Positions 36,417-50,111 of a stretch of 64,000 nt of DNA are shown piece by piece. Where the stretch lies: contig OX442321.1 of assembly GCA_949358305.1 (NCBI GenBank), positions 9,573,605 to 9,637,604 on the forward strand. The letters run 5' to 3'. Below the pieces are notes generated by a model. The model saw nothing but the letters and a program-made list of their open reading frames with translations. It did no database searches and was not told the origin of the DNA. The translations under genes and the position numbers were made by a program. Numbering within the stretch: position 1 is the stretch's first letter; each line of letters starts with the position of its first letter. This stretch comes from Strigamia acuminata. Taxonomy: Eukaryota; Arthropoda; Chilopoda; Geophilomorpha; Linotaeniidae.

Positions 36417-39400
36417 ATATTTTTTGCGTGTTTGAAGATCGAGCAGGTGTCTTCTTTTATTTGGACGTTGATGGGCGTTCCTTCTTGGGTGGATTGTTAT
36501 TAGCAACCTTCTCCATGAAAAAATGTTTCGAAACTTGATGAGAAACGATGAAAAAACTTACTTAAACACACGAAAAGTGGGCCTAAAACTTTTTGGCGAC
36601 CGCGTGGTGACTAGTAAAAATTAGACTAGGGATTGGCACTTCTAGTAGCCTTTATATAGTGGTCATCCCCCTAGTGTTTTTTTCTGTAAAGGTACTATTG
36701 AATTATTTTAATAATTAGACAAGCCATAAGTTAAGAACATTTATTTGCAAATGTTGTATAATTAAAACTTGGTGAGAATCGTTAGCATTGAAATTATTAA
36801 ACGTAGCGAATGGAAGAAAACTTGTGAGAATGAGATGTAGAAATAACAAAGGAAGTGGATTTTTATCGACGCTTTTTCCATCTCATATATTTCGTTTTAG
36901 CTTAATTTCTCGACATTTTCGTTTTTCGACGATAAACAGCGGGAAGTTGTTAAAGTTTTCCAGTCGAAGACGTGTAAAATGTGCAAAAGGTGTTTTTTTT
37001 TTGAAGATCTTGATGAGCTACCTGCTGAATATCCCATTGGGCAACTCGTTAGGTGTGTTAGAAATACTTTGCACGTATTTGGCACTGCGTCCCTCATCAA
37101 ACGATGGCTTTGGGGGAAATGAAAATAATTTTAAAAAGTTTTTCGCCCACTAAATGCACTTGAATTCTTTAAGAATTCGTCTATCATAAGGGGAAATGGG
37201 ACAAACGAAATTAAGTCGATTTGATGAGAATGCTCGGGCGTGATGTGCAAACGGAAAGAAAAGTACAAATGTTTGCAGTTTTGAAAATTGACTCGACGCA
37301 ATTTATTTGCGGCAATTTTGTTGCGCACATTCCGCTGTAATTGTCGGACTACAGGGAGATTCTGCTAATTTCTGTTACTGTGTTTCGCTTTGCACGTAAG
37401 GAAATAGTTGCCGGAAGACATAAAAGGGAAAAGACATGCTAAAAGAAAGAGTGAAAGGCATTGGCTAATCTTCCAAATGGTTTCCTTTTTATCTTTGCCG
37501 ACTTCGAACATCCTCCATCATTAGCCATTTATATCTTGTCGTATTTGCTGCTTCACGCAAGTGACAACCTGTAGAATTTACCTCTTTTAGGTGTTTTTTT
37601 TTTTTATTCTTATTATTATTATTTTCAATTTTTAAAGAGGTTTCTCGTTTTCGATCGTCTGTTTCAAATTGCACTTTTATTATTTTTTTTATTTTTTTTA
37701 TTTTTTTTTTTTAAAAAGCGAAAGAAATTTGTATGTAATTGAAAAATGGTACAAGTTCAAAGTAAAGGTTGTCGGTGAAACGTCGTGTGTATAATGTTGT
37801 TGGCAATTTGGTTCCTCATTTTACGCAAACGCTGATGCAGCAATTAGCAGCACAAATGCAAAGCCTTCGACGCGAGCGTTCTTCTGTTTTTCCTCCCGTC
37901 ACCCGCTCTCTTCCCTCCCCCTCTCTCTCTTTCATGGCACGTGAGAACGATGATAAAAATACCCTCGTCGCTGAGAAAAATAAATCAACAACAAGATTGG
38001 AAGAGAGCGAAAATTGCATTTTGGAAAACGTAATAAATTGATACGCGAGTAAAATGCAGATGCATTGTTAAATTACTGTTTTGTGGTTGGGAAAACAGAG
38101 GGAAATAACAATAAAAATAGAGTTAAACCCGAAAGAAATTTACATTTTAATTTAACTTTAGACATTTTTTTTTTGGGTTTGTTTTTTGAAGCTGGAAATG
38201 TGACATTTACAAGTGATATTTCTGAGTGTGAAAAAATGCTTATTTTTTTATTTATTTTATTTATTTATTTTATTTTTTTTTATTTTTTGTTTGTTTGAGT
38301 GTGTATAAGTGTTAGCCGTCAACCGGAAATTGCTTTAGGGATAAGAAAAGACGCAAAAAAGGCGTTGATTCTTGTTTTGTGAAAGTTGTTGCTGTTTGGC
38401 ATGGATGTTGTGCGGAAAGCTCACCTAAGGCGGTGCTTTTAAATCGATGAATCATCGCATGTTTTTCGCTGATGTTCCGAATTTGTGACGAGGGAAATGT
38501 AAGGGTGAATATTTTGACACATTTTATTCGCTGTTATTTATTTGATATGTATTCGGAATATTGAGTTTGTCTCGCTTTATAACGTTTTTATCCCAAAATT
38601 CCATCCAAAGTTTGAAAATTTATTTTATTTTTTATTTTTTTACTTTTTGTTTGAAATATCTTTTTTTATTCATTTTAATTTCAATATTCAAAAATGTTAT
38701 TTTTGAATTTATATTCTAATCAGATGGAAATGTTCACAAGCGACTAAATTAGTATCTTGATTTATAAACGAAGAAAGTTGAAGGAAACAATAAAAAAAAA
38801 GAAAAAGGAGAAAGAAAAAGAAGAGTTATGAATAAAACAAGATTGAAACATAAACAGAAAGCGAAGGGATATGTAGAAAGGTGAACGGACGAGTGTCGTC
38901 AAATCGATAGCTGGGAAAGGAGAGTTACGAGCGGATGCGCATGCTCATCGGACGGGGCGACAAGTTCCAATGTAATTGGGTTGGTTGTTTTAAATAGTCA
39001 ACCTAATGGGCCATTAAGGAAAAGGGTGTGGGTTGTATAAACATCTTGCAGGTCGTTTTGAGCTTTTAAAACAAGCAGAACAAGTTGGTGAAGCTGGTGA
39101 TGGTGAAAAGATGAGCAAAAGTGGGAAATGAGATTTGAGTTGACGCGACTAAATTGAGGTGAAGTTTAAGACGATGCTCAAACATAATTAGAATAAGAGT
39201 TGTGTGTATGCGTGGATAGATCAAAGCCATCTGGTTGCGGGGATTTGGCTTCGGAAGGAAAGGGTGGAATGGAAAGGAAAGGGAAAAGGAGAAAAAAGAA
39301 ATTTTGTAGTGAAGATGCGGCGTTTACAAATCACATGTGGTGGGAGTGGGTATGACGGGTAAAATTCAATTAAGTCTGCGCTTTGCTTAATTAAATTGAA

Positions 39401-40952
39401 TATTTTGCACACAAACTTTTCTTTTGTACATCGAGAAAAGTGATAGCGATATTCGAAGAGCGAGATGTTGTACGGGTTTAATCAGTGCGGAGTGAAATGT
39501 GCACAATCTGTAGAGAGTAAATGAAAAGACAGCTGGTGGCAATGGAGATTCCAATAACATTTCCACAAACAGAGGAAAAGAGGGCGCTCTATAAAAATTT
39601 CCATTTGCAATGGCAGGGGGCACCTGCTTGGCAAATGTATACACTCGACTCGTTTAGTACTAGAAGGAAATTCAAATGCGAAAAGGCCCGGCCAATGCAT
39701 CAAATCTCGAATTCAAAGCGTTCATTTTCCGACTGTCGTTCCAATATCCACGTGAATTGCACGCCTTGAATAATATGCTTTAAAGAGATTTACATCACTT
39801 TTTTTCTTCTAATTTTGACGATGCAAAATATCAATTTTGTAACTAATTTTATTTTATTTCACTGTTTGTTTATTTATTTATTTTTTGGAGGTTTATTTGT
39901 TCAGTGTGGAAGTTTGTTTCGGTACGGGGGCAAATTAAATTCGAAGAGATTACACTAAAAGATAGGAGCGCCCGACTGCTGTAAAAGGAATGGGGTACTT
40001 CCGACTGGCATGGTAACATTTCACGCTAACAAAGTGCGAGGTATTACTCAAGGCCGCAAACCAGGAGGAAAGGGGGCAATTAAAGTATGTCTCAATGTGA
40101 GAAATAAACATTTTTTTTTTTAATTTTAGAAAAAATTTTAAAAGTTATGATGCAAACAAATGTTTCATTTCTACGATCAATTTGCGCGACTATTTTAATG
40201 AAAAGTGATGATTTTATCACGGAATCGCAGCCGAGAAATCAAAATTTCTAAAAATATTTACAATTTGTTTCGAACATATCAAAGAAAAGATTTATTTATT
40301 AATTAATTTTTTTTTTTAAATAAATAAATTTGTAAAAAAATATTTTGTTTAAAGTAACTACCTTGTTCTACACGTCCTGATTTGCTTCTTCCATCTTTAA
40401 ATCACAATGTCAGGGGAGTGCGAAACTTTTACAGATGAGATCTTCACACTCGTGTACCGGGATTTGACTTTGTAACTGATGACTAAGAAGTATAGCGATC
40501 GAATAAGATCCCTTTTGCAAATCTCTCTAGTGAACAGAGTTTGAAGAAGCTCTCGCATCTCTGAGGTTGGTCTGAATCGAGTAGGGAGAAGGGAAAAAGA
40601 AAAAAAGAAAATGTTGCTGACGTTTGTTTGTGTGAAACACATCACAAGTCTGCGCTGTCCATTTCTTGCCGCCTTACTATGAGATTTGATACTCCTGGTG
40701 AGGGAATAAGGGCGTATCGTATCCGTGGAAAAGGAGATTTCGTGCGCCGTCGTTTCTTTGTTTTCAGTGGTATAGTGGAACTTTAAAAAGGAGAACGGGG
40801 TGGTGGCGGCGAAGGAGTCAATCTACTTCTTACGTGTCATCATGGGAATGGCAAATCTCGCTTTATGTAGTTTGAGTATGGTGAAGAGGTTTGCAAAGGT
40901 ATCAGTGTTCGTTTTTATCTCCACATTTTTTTCCCTTCTTTTTCTGTTGTAG
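36417..40952. other. Gene-less stretch
   Basis: No supported exon. It contains long T runs (e.g. 37680-37715, 38250-38290) and an NRF1-like GCGCATGC at about 38937. An open frame at 37769-38041 starts at TTG, not ATG, and has no recognised domain. Confidence 0.45.
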
Positions 40953-41021
40953 ATATTGGAGAAGGTGTTCAATGGCTATCATATTGTAGGAACGGTTCAG
41001 AGGAGTTTTAAGGATGCTCAG
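40953..41021 (+). other. Candidate isolated internal exon
   Basis: A strong acceptor (TTCCCTTCTTTTTCTGTTGTAG) precedes a 69-base open segment (ILEKVFNGYHIVGTVQRSFK then DAQ) that ends CAG|GTGTGT, a plausible donor. Read through the donor it stays open to a stop at 41136. I recognise no family, and no partner exon was found nearby in either direction. Listed because the splice context is much better than for other short frames here. Confidence 0.2.
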
Positions 41022-44000
41022 GTGTGTTATGAAGTGAGGAAAAGTGGAATTGAAGAGGAGTTTGAGGTTGATAAAAATAATTTTTTTTTGTTGGGTACTT
41101 TGGGCGCGTGTGAGCGGTGTTTAACGATTTTAAAGTGATAAATTGGTTTGTTTTTTGGAGAATACGAATTGGTAATTATCGAATATTGTTGTCATTTTTG
41201 GTTGTTGGGAAGCCAGTGAGTAATGAGAGACAATAATAATGATTAAATAGGTATTCATCATTGATCATTCATCATAATCAACATGCCTGGCTTCTTGAAT
41301 TCATGAAGGTTAATAATAAAAACGGCAATTGGTAATTGGTAAATGGCAGCATTGAACTTGCTCGACCTGAGATGTTGACGTGAGAGACAAACGTGAAAGC
41401 CTTAATTGATAATACCTTCTTAAAATTGCAAAAGCATGTCTAACAAATTTTTTTTCCTTTAGGTTTTTAGTGATTTGCTGTCATAAGCGTGGCGAAAACA
41501 AGGCGAAAGCAAGGGGGTTATTCCAAGTTTCCACATTCTACTCGGAAGATGCAGCAGTTAGTATTAGAATAAAATTAACATAATCAAATTCAAAGAATAT
41601 CTTTTCTGTCTTCTCCTTTTCGCTTTTCCATTTTGGGAAAGGTAAGTGAACTTTATATCATATGTTACACGTGTTTTTTATTTTTTTTATTTTAAATTTT
41701 GTTTAGATTTTTATTATTCATTAATTTAAATTAATTTTTTATTGCAATTTGAATTTTAATTGCTTTTTTTTTTAAATGAGATATTTTAAATTAGAAATGT
41801 TGTTGTAATTTGGCATTAATATTCTAATGAAGATGCATTATAAAATGGAATGAAAAAGTTTGATAATGTTGATAGTAAATTTGACGATTTTAGTAATGCG
41901 TAGCATCTGGTTGCTGGTCTGGATTAAGTTTTGGGACATGGCAGTTCTACTAATATTTAATGTTTGGTGTATTATTCATGTTCAGGTGCATGGCAGCGTC
42001 ATTTGTGAAGCTCCAATTTCACTCTTGAAGCAATTCATTTTGGGGAAGAGCAACCAGGTCGGGGATTTAGGATTATGGTGCAGACACCTGATGGTAGATG
42101 AGCGCGTCAATCTGAGGGGGAGGGATGGTTTAACGCATGCGCGCAAGCGATCTCTTAAAAGTTGCCGTTTGTGTTTCGCCGTTGGCCAATGAGATTCATG
42201 AATGATACAGGTAGTGTTATCGCTTTTCCCTTTTGCTGTCGAGAAAAGAGGGTTATGTCCTTTGGGAAATTCACTAAGGTGACTCGCTTATAAATATTGG
42301 AAGAGAAATGCTTTGCGCCATTTATAAGCGTCTGCTGTAAATGATTCGAAATATAATTGTGCAACGACGTCCCGTAATAACAGCTGTAATAATACATGCA
42401 TTTGAAACGAGAATCACATCACGTACATGTTAAAACGAAGCACTTAAACATTTTCCAATAGGTACATGCTTGCATTTTAAAAGTTTAATGGTGTCGGAGG
42501 TATTGTGTTACCGGTTTCTAGTTAGGAATGACAGCCTTTAAGTTTTCTTAATTAGGTAAACTGCTCTTAATGGAATTTAAACAACGATAACGTGCGTTTG
42601 AGTGGATGCCGGAGTTTCAACAGTCATGCAGTGAAGCTGCATCGGTTGTTGGCTCGTGTAATCTTGATCTAAAAATAAAACCTTTTTCTGTACAATCACT
42701 TCTAGTGTTAACTCCTAAATAATTTGAATCACTAAGCAAATTCATAGAGTCATGTTTAACTTGCAGTTAAATTTTAATATTTCTATTTTTAATTTTTTAA
42801 TTGGAGATGACTGGTTGAAAGGCCTTTGGAGTACTAATATCGCGTATTGTAAGTGTCTTTATAACTTATGCAGTTAAATATGTTTTGTTATTTAAATCAC
42901 ATGCTTTCTGTGATTGAAACAAAATAAATCAGTCGCCATTTTGAAGTTAGATTGAGAAAAGCAATTTAAAAAGCAGTTTAAAAGCCAAAAGCTAATAACT
43001 TAAGCACTACTACTGCAGCAAAGCCAGCTTAAAAGTTATGCTGGAGGCTCTAAGGGGCAGAAAATTTCCAAGTTGAATATTTAATCACATAAATGACCAA
43101 TCACTAAAAATTTCACCTGAGATTTAGTTTATTATCAAATAAACAAAGACACAAATTTTTAGAACAAAAAAAAATCAATAGGAAAAAAATTTTTCTATTT
43201 AACACAGTACTTGTCCCTAAATGCGTTTAGCCTTATGTTAAAATGCTGTTTAGTTTAAATTATTTTATGAATGCGCCTGCTGAATAGCGGGGCCCTGCAT
43301 TGTAGTTAATTCGGTCCGAGTGTTGTTTTACAAAAACGTGAATCGACTACTAGCTCTGAAATCGACATACTTTCTAAGCAACAGTGACTAATGTGACTTT
43401 ATTAAGGTTAGGAACTGAAGCGCCACTGCACTTTCCTAAATCACCACCAGGTGGCGGCGTTCATAAATCACATCAAAAATGGCAGCTGTGCGACTGAGCT
43501 AGTGGGAGAGACAACTTGATTTGAACTGAAGCGCCTTTACTAATCACTGGGAAACCTAAAACATAGGGATGCGATTTTTTTTTTTTTTAAATTTTTATTT
43601 TTGAATAACAAACTAATTACGTAACTTTTACCTAATTTAATTAATTTTAAGGTATAACTTGGAATTGCTTTTAAAGAAAACACGTGAGCAGAATTAATTT
43701 CTTTTCCAACCAAAACAGAGATGGAATATGAGCATCTTTTTAATTTTCAGACTGATTCTAACATTACAAATTTTTAATTACGCCATACCCCAGAAAGGAA
43801 AAAAAAAATTAATTTGTATTTTATTTTCTATGATGTAAACTTGCAGCAAAAGTGAGAATAAAATTTATAGCAAGACATTAGTCTCAAACTTTTAAGTGAA
43901 TAAACCAGTAAATCAAGGGTTTACACTTTCTTAAAGTGTAATTAATTTGCAACTTTATAATTAATAAATTGATTGATTATGTTTTCTTCGAATGCTTTGA

Positions 44001-46684
44001 ATCTCGTGCATTTCTCTTTAAACTCTTAAATTGTAGTTAAAACCCTTGGAAACTACTTAAGTCGACATTATTTATTTTTGTTTTTTTTATGGTTTTTTTT
44101 TTCACTGCGCTGCTCTTATCCACCTTTTCTTCCACTTAGCAACAAGTTTGTTGACAATTCATTAATCGTATTTTGTTTGCCCCCTCTATACTATTGGATC
44201 AAGAGAAAGTTCTTGTTTGAATAAGATAATCGGCCATTTCTTGTTTGCTTTAAGTCTTTTGATTTTCTTTTACGTCGTATCTGGTTTTAATAAGTTTTTT
44301 TTGGAAAAATTCTATTGCCACTTAGCGCTTCCTTTTTCTCCCAAGTGCCCGCTCGAAAAATACTTCTTTGCTCATTTAGATAAGAAAAACATACTTCAAA
44401 GCGTCGTTATCAATTTGCCCGCTAATTTTTTTTTCTCTTTCTCCTTTTTCTTCTTCTTTTCTCATTATTTAAATCTATTGTTTGGTTTATAATTCCGACA
44501 ATTGCAAAGGGGATTTTGAAGAAATAAAGAATTAATTCGGCTTAATCATCGAATTGTTTACTTCATTTTCTAAAAGGTTAATTTATTGCATGTCAGATTC
44601 AGATGCGAGTAAGTTATTGACAGTTTAAATTTCCTTCCTGGCCGTTTATTTTTTTTATTATTTTTTTTTGTTTTTTTTGATGGTGGGGCAGTTTAAGGAT
44701 GGCGTTGGATAAAGTAAAATTGATAGATAAAGCAGGCGGGGCAGTAAGTTAAAGTGAGAAATTGATTGTGATTCATCTTGATTGGAATTCCGTGTTTGTG
44801 CGGATTTTCTTGAGTCGTCTCCGCCCAACAGAGATGTTAGGAGTCTAATGTGAGCTGACGTTTCTCAATTAAGGTATCGCGCTCACCACACGTGGCCCGC
44901 CGCTTAGCCTCCATCCCCTTGTGTATAACGAGGTTAGATTTCGTGCACCGTCACCCTGTAATTAACTAAACAAATTAGATGGGAGAGCCGACGCTCGTAT
45001 TTTAAGGCAGATCATTAATTTTCGGCCTATTTGACTCTTCAAACTTGCAATTCTGGTGACGGATTGGCGTGGGGAATTCGACGATGACCTCATTCTATTT
45101 GTTTTTACACTTTTTCGTCTTTTTTAATTTGAAAATATTCAAAGTTTTGGAATATGATTAAAGTTTTTCTTTTAATTGAGTGCGATGATATGTGTTCGGA
45201 GAAAGAAAACAACTTTTTTTTTTCTTTCTTTAATTTATTGCATTTTTTTTCGTTTTCAGATGACACCCACGGGGTAAATTATAAGATGAATTTGAATTTC
45301 CTTACGGTATACATTTTCTTTCACGAGTGCCTAGAAAGGTGAATTAATTGGTGCTGACAGTGCAAGAAACAATTTCCTGTTATGGTGTATGGGGAAGAAG
45401 AATAAATAAGTAAAAAGAGAGAAATAAGAGCAAATATGTGGTCGAGAGAGGAGAAAAGTAATGAAAAAAATGCGAGGGAAAAATTTTTTTTTTTTTTTTT
45501 TTTTTCTTTCGCCAGACGACACGGTACACAAAGAGCAGCATATTGTAACTTTATTGGCCCCATGGAGTCGAAGACGAGGAGCCGCAGGGGGGTTGTTTCC
45601 TTGATATTAACTTATGATCCGGTTTCAAAGGAACGCAAGATTAATTGATGGTCCGAACGCGAACGTTCCTTGTGCTGTCGTCCGTGGCAACGGCTTTACC
45701 ATTATCCCAGTCAATGAGCCGGGGAGAGATGCGTTGCAAACGGCGCAACTGGAGGGCTAGTTGCAGTGAGACGGTGGTCCCTTGACCCTCGTCATAATGA
45801 CGACAAGGTATTCAGAGGGGTAATAGGTAATGGCAAAATGCAGATGGCGATGCACACTCATTGGATGCGCATGAATTGACTAAATAGGAACACATGTTGT
45901 GCAAATGTGTTTACATTTCTCTCTAAACTGAAGTGAACTTTGCTTCTTTTAAAGCCGAAGCGAGATCAGAAGTCGTCTATCTATTGCTTTCTATCGATGG
46001 AGGAGGAAGCAACTTGACCACAATCTTCTGGCGGGGGTTGATGGAGGTTGCTGAGTCGTGGTCCTAACCATCCATCGTAATCTCCTGCGTGGATGTATGG
46101 TTGTTTTTCTTTCTACGCTTTTTTGGCTGCGCCGTTTTTCACCGACTGTCATTATGTTGCCTGCCATGACGAATAGGGTTGAGTCGAACTAGTTGTGTGT
46201 CGTCCTGTGGAATGAATGGTCTTGTCACATTTGTGACTTCAATTGAAAACGTTGGAAACATATTGCTATCTTTTACAAATACACGTTTTTCTCTGCTGAA
46301 AGAAGGGGAAAAGAATTGCTCGGCCGATGGTTGCAGAAATCGAATGGTCGTGTTGCGAAACGGTGCGATGCAATGTTTGACAAATAACTGGGGGGAAAAA
46401 AGGAAAAATTTGTTATTAACTCTTAAAGATACTGTACAGTGAGATAATTTGCTGAATTTCAAGAATTTATTTATTTCGAAATTGTTATCAGTTTGCGGTA
46501 GGCCGACGCAAGAATTTATTGTGTTGTTATAGAGGTACCGACATGGAATTTAAAATTTGAAAATTTTGGATTAAAAAAAATCAAATTTCTAGATAAAAGT
46601 TTTCTAGTTAATAATTTTGAATTATTTTGGGGAAAAAAAATCAACTTTTAAAATCGGATAGATTTGAAATAAATATGTATACAT
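41022..46684. other. Gene-less stretch
   Basis: No supported gene. Contains the CTCF-like site at 43444, poly-T/poly-A tracts (e.g. 45484-45505) and a GC-richer patch at 45540-45800 with no convincing frame. Confidence 0.45.
43444..43458 (+). promoter_or_regulatory. CTCF-like motif
   Basis: CCACCAGGTGGCGGC fits the full vertebrate-style CTCF core (CCASYAGRKGGCRS). It lies in a short GC-richer stretch within AT-rich surroundings. Confidence 0.35.
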
Positions 46685-46931
46685 CGTACTGCCTCGATTT
46701 AACGCTGGGCTTAATCAAATGCCGGGACTCGATTAAACGCCGGGCACTCAGCGGCGATTTCAGTAATTGTCGCCGCCCCCGAATAAACACCGGGTCCCCA
46801 AAAAAGCACCGATTTTTTGCAAAAAAATCATCATTTTTAGCGAAAAATCGGCAATTTTTCAGTTATGCGCCGGGTCTGAATAAGCGTGTGGGCCGGGTCG
46901 AAAAAACTATTAAATGCGCCGAGGCATTACG
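46685..46931. mobile_element. MITE-like element with CGTAMTGCCTCG ends and GCCGGG modules
   Basis: CGTACTGCCTCG (46685-46696) is inverted with one mismatch at 46920-46931 (CGAGGCATTACG). The interior is built from short repeated words ACGCCGGGC, TGCCGGGAC, CACCGGGTCC and GCGCCGGGTCTG, alternating with ATTAA/AATAA. No coding capacity. Confidence 0.7.
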
Positions 46932-48813
46932 GTATAAAATTAATACAGTAATATATTATAACTTACAGTATACAAAGAACATATGTTCTTTTTAAAGAAA
47001 GCAAAATTTTTAACATCGATTAAAATAACATGTCAAATTATTATGCAAAAAAAAAAATGTTTCTGAGAGGCCCCCGAGCTTATTTAGCTTTTATGGTAAG
47101 TCCGGCACTGGGGATAACGGTCGTATTGGGAAGCTTGGTGATCGGAGCGAGCAGATTTCAATGTGTAGCCATTCATAGTTAATGCTGTTCGTGTTTAAGT
47201 ACTAAACTCGGGTCTCATCACGCATGTACGACACTCGCCAACTAAAATTTAAGTGTGTTTGACTTGCAACTTTATTCTCCACGTTGCTTTTTTAGGTTGG
47301 GTTGACGATGGCTATTGCGCGCTTTTTTCCCTTCAAGGTGCGGTGGATTGTGGGGTGGTTGAGCCCAGTTGCTGTCGCTTCTCCTCTTTGATTTATGGGC
47401 GTGATTCGGGATCTACCGACCGGAAAATCGCTTTAAAATAATAACTGTTGCGTGTGCCAGGCCCCCTTTCTCTCTCTCTCTCTCTCTCGCTTCCGCACTA
47501 CGGAATGGATAAGAGAGACGCAGAAAACACCAAACCGGGGACGTCTTTTGGTTGCGGCGGGAAGCAACAGCTGCCAAGTTTGCGGGCTGCAACTGAAAAC
47601 AAAACAAGAGGAGAGAGGCTGAGGTGTTAAGAATGGTGGATTAAGCTTTGCAAAATGTATGTAAAATGGAAAAAAAAATAAAAATAAAAAAAACAAGAAA
47701 CGAAGGAAGGAAGTGTTGTTTGCTCGAATGTGTTCTTTTGTTTGGATGAGCAAATGCATATACAATGAGTTGAAAAGTACAGAGGAATTTGAGTGATCTG
47801 TATTGAAGCAACTCAAGTCAGTAGATAAATGACGGCGGGAGCTTCGCCAGACTAAGATTGAAATTAATCGTGCGTAATAGAGGGTGTGACGGGTTGAGTG
47901 AATGTATATGCGCGTGTGTGTATGGGTGTGTGTGTGTGTGTGAAGGAGGTCGGGGCGGAGTTCTCTTAATGAAGGCTTCCATAATAATTGTTAGACAACG
48001 AGAGACCTCCCATTTCTCGTTATGCGCTCTCGTTTGTGGTTGAACTGGCGTTTCATAAACTTCACTTTTGTTTATTATGACGTTTCGAGAGAAAATGTTG
48101 TAACATGACATGGAATGGCATTTGGCTAGATAATTGGCTTCAAATCCACAAGCTTCTGTGTGTGTGTAAAACCAATGGTCGGGGTTAATGGGTTGAAAAA
48201 TTGGTTTAGTTGGGGTCTTTTTTTTTTTTTTTGGTTTTGTAATTGTAGTGTTAGAATTTGCATTAATAATTGCACTTCATAACGGCACGTAGGAGTTGTT
48301 TGCGGAGGAGAAAGCGCTGAGTCAAGTACTAAGGAAATTCGAATCGATATCTTTTTGAAATGTTCAATTTTCCATCAATATTTTTTCCTCTTGGATGGAA
48401 TTTGTGTTCAATTTTTTTCTTTCTTTTTTTGAATTTGGTTGTCGTTTTGTTATGGTGTGTGTACCATGTACGTGACGAAAATCAATGTTTAAAGCTAAAA
48501 TAATGGTTAGATATCGTAGGCACACGCAATTTTGTTTTTATTTAAATAATGGAAAAAAAGATATATTGTGATTAACTGATTAAATAGCTTTCAGATTTGA
48601 GATACAGATCTTCGGGAATTTTGTAGGGTTATTTTTTTTATTTTATGTGTCTACCATCGATTTTTAGGAGATCTTTAAACTAGGAAATCTTTATTTTCTA
48701 ATGAACTAGTAATATATTAAATTAAATGTTCCTTGCACTAAAAAAATGATGCAATTAAATTATAAATGTGTTAAGTTTTTTTATGTATTACTTTTAATTG
48801 TGTAAAGAGGCTT
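46932..48813. other. Gene-less stretch with CT and GT microsatellites
   Basis: (CT)n at about 47469-47489 and (GT)n at about 47914-47941. Frames that stay open across these are low-complexity artefacts. No supported exon. Confidence 0.5.
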
Positions 48814-49332
48814 TATAAGGTGCACATTTGCAGTTAATACTGCATAATTCACATTTTGCATTTTAAAAATGCAGTTTTATACATTAAAAATGCAGTTTTA
48901 TACATTAAAAATGCAGTTTTATACATTAAAAATGCAGTTTTATACATTAAAAATGCAGTTTTATACATTAAAAATGCAGTTTTATACATTAAAAATGCAG
49001 TTTTATACATTAAAAATGCAGTTTTATACATTAAAAATGCAGTTTTATACATTAAAAATGCAGTTTTATACATTAAAAATGCAGTTTTATACATTAAAAA
49101 TGCAGTTTTATACATTAAAAATGCAGTTTTATACATTAAAAATGCAGTTTTATACATTAAAAATGCAGTTTTATACATTAAAAATGCAGTTTAACACATT
49201 AAAAATGCAGTTTTACACTTTAACATGCAGTTTTACACTTTAACATGCAGTTCTACACTTGAACATGCAATGTGAGTTTTACATCTTTAAAATGCAGCTC
49301 TACAATTTGGAATGCATTTTTGCACCTTTAAA
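48814..49332. mobile_element. Inverted-repeat-bounded element carrying a 21-bp array
   Basis: TATAAGGTGCACATTTGCAG (48815 onward) is the approximate inverse of GCATTTTTGCACCTTTAAA at 49314-49332 (shared core AAGGTGCA / TGCACCTT). Everything between is the tandem array and its degenerate margins, so the array may have grown inside a small inverted-repeat element, as at 15215-15663. Confidence 0.45.
48866..49260. repeat. 21-bp minisatellite (TAAAAATGCAGTTTTATACAT), about 16 clean copies
   Basis: Near-perfect 21-bp head-to-tail units to about 49190, then variants with a 20-bp spacing (ACACTTTAACATGCAGTTTT). The unit core TAAAA-N-TGCA-N-TTTTA is a dyad. Frames on both strands stay open because the period is a multiple of three and the unit lacks stops in them; I do not call them genes. 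Confidence 0.95.
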
Positions 49333-50111
49333 AGGTGTTCATCTTTGAAACATTGTTGTATATCTTACGGTATACTTTAAGTGTCGTTATCTGCATTCAA
49401 ATTCAGTAACAACAGAAACTTGTATCTAAAAGTAAACAAGGTATTCTAGGCTTGCGGGCTTGTTGTTGTAGTCGAAATCTGATAACCAAATTTCGCATTT
49501 CTCACATTTTTTCTCCTCTGAAGGCAATTTGACTCACGCTGGTTGTTATTAAGCTTCGCAATAAACTGACACATTTTGATGAATGACTACGTGTAAATCT
49601 TGAACCAACAAAACACGCACCAAACAACCCCAAACTCTGACTTATAAATTCCCCCTTCTCCCAGACAAAAATACATTATGGTATATGTAACAGCTCCCGG
49701 TTCATGTAGTTCGATAACCATGTCTCAACATCCGTGTTTGCACCCTTTCTGGTTCTGCTTTCCCTTTTCCTTTCTTCTCCTTCTCTCTTTTTCTGCATAA
49801 TTCAACTTGCAGAAAAGTAAACGAAAATATCGTATTCTAAGCCCCACAATGAGCAAACAAAAAAAATAAACAAAAACTGTTCTTTTGTGTTTACATTACA
49901 CGTGGGCTTAATTCGAGAAGGAGCTGCTGGGTGGGCATTGAGAAAAGATCTTAATTTGTATGCAAAAGTATCAAAGCAGCCTTTGGATTTTATGAACATA
50001 TTTAGTGAAGAGGGAATTGAACCGTTGCTTATATACGGTTTCCCCCGAGACATTCATTAAATTCAAATGGGCTTTAATAGCTTATGCAGGTACACTGTCA
50101 GGCAGGGTGGT

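Noticed and set aside
37769-38041. 90-codon plus-strand frame rich in Q, R and S
   Set aside because: Starts at TTG, crosses a CT tract, and the opposite strand is also open; no family.
47433-47816. 127-codon minus-strand frame
   Set aside because: Crosses (CT)n and poly-A tracts giving RERERE and FLFLF; low-complexity artefact.
48849-49243. Long open frames of 7-residue repeats (both strands) at the 48.9-kb array
   Set aside because: A 21-bp unit without stops leaves frames open automatically; all frames being open is a repeat artefact.
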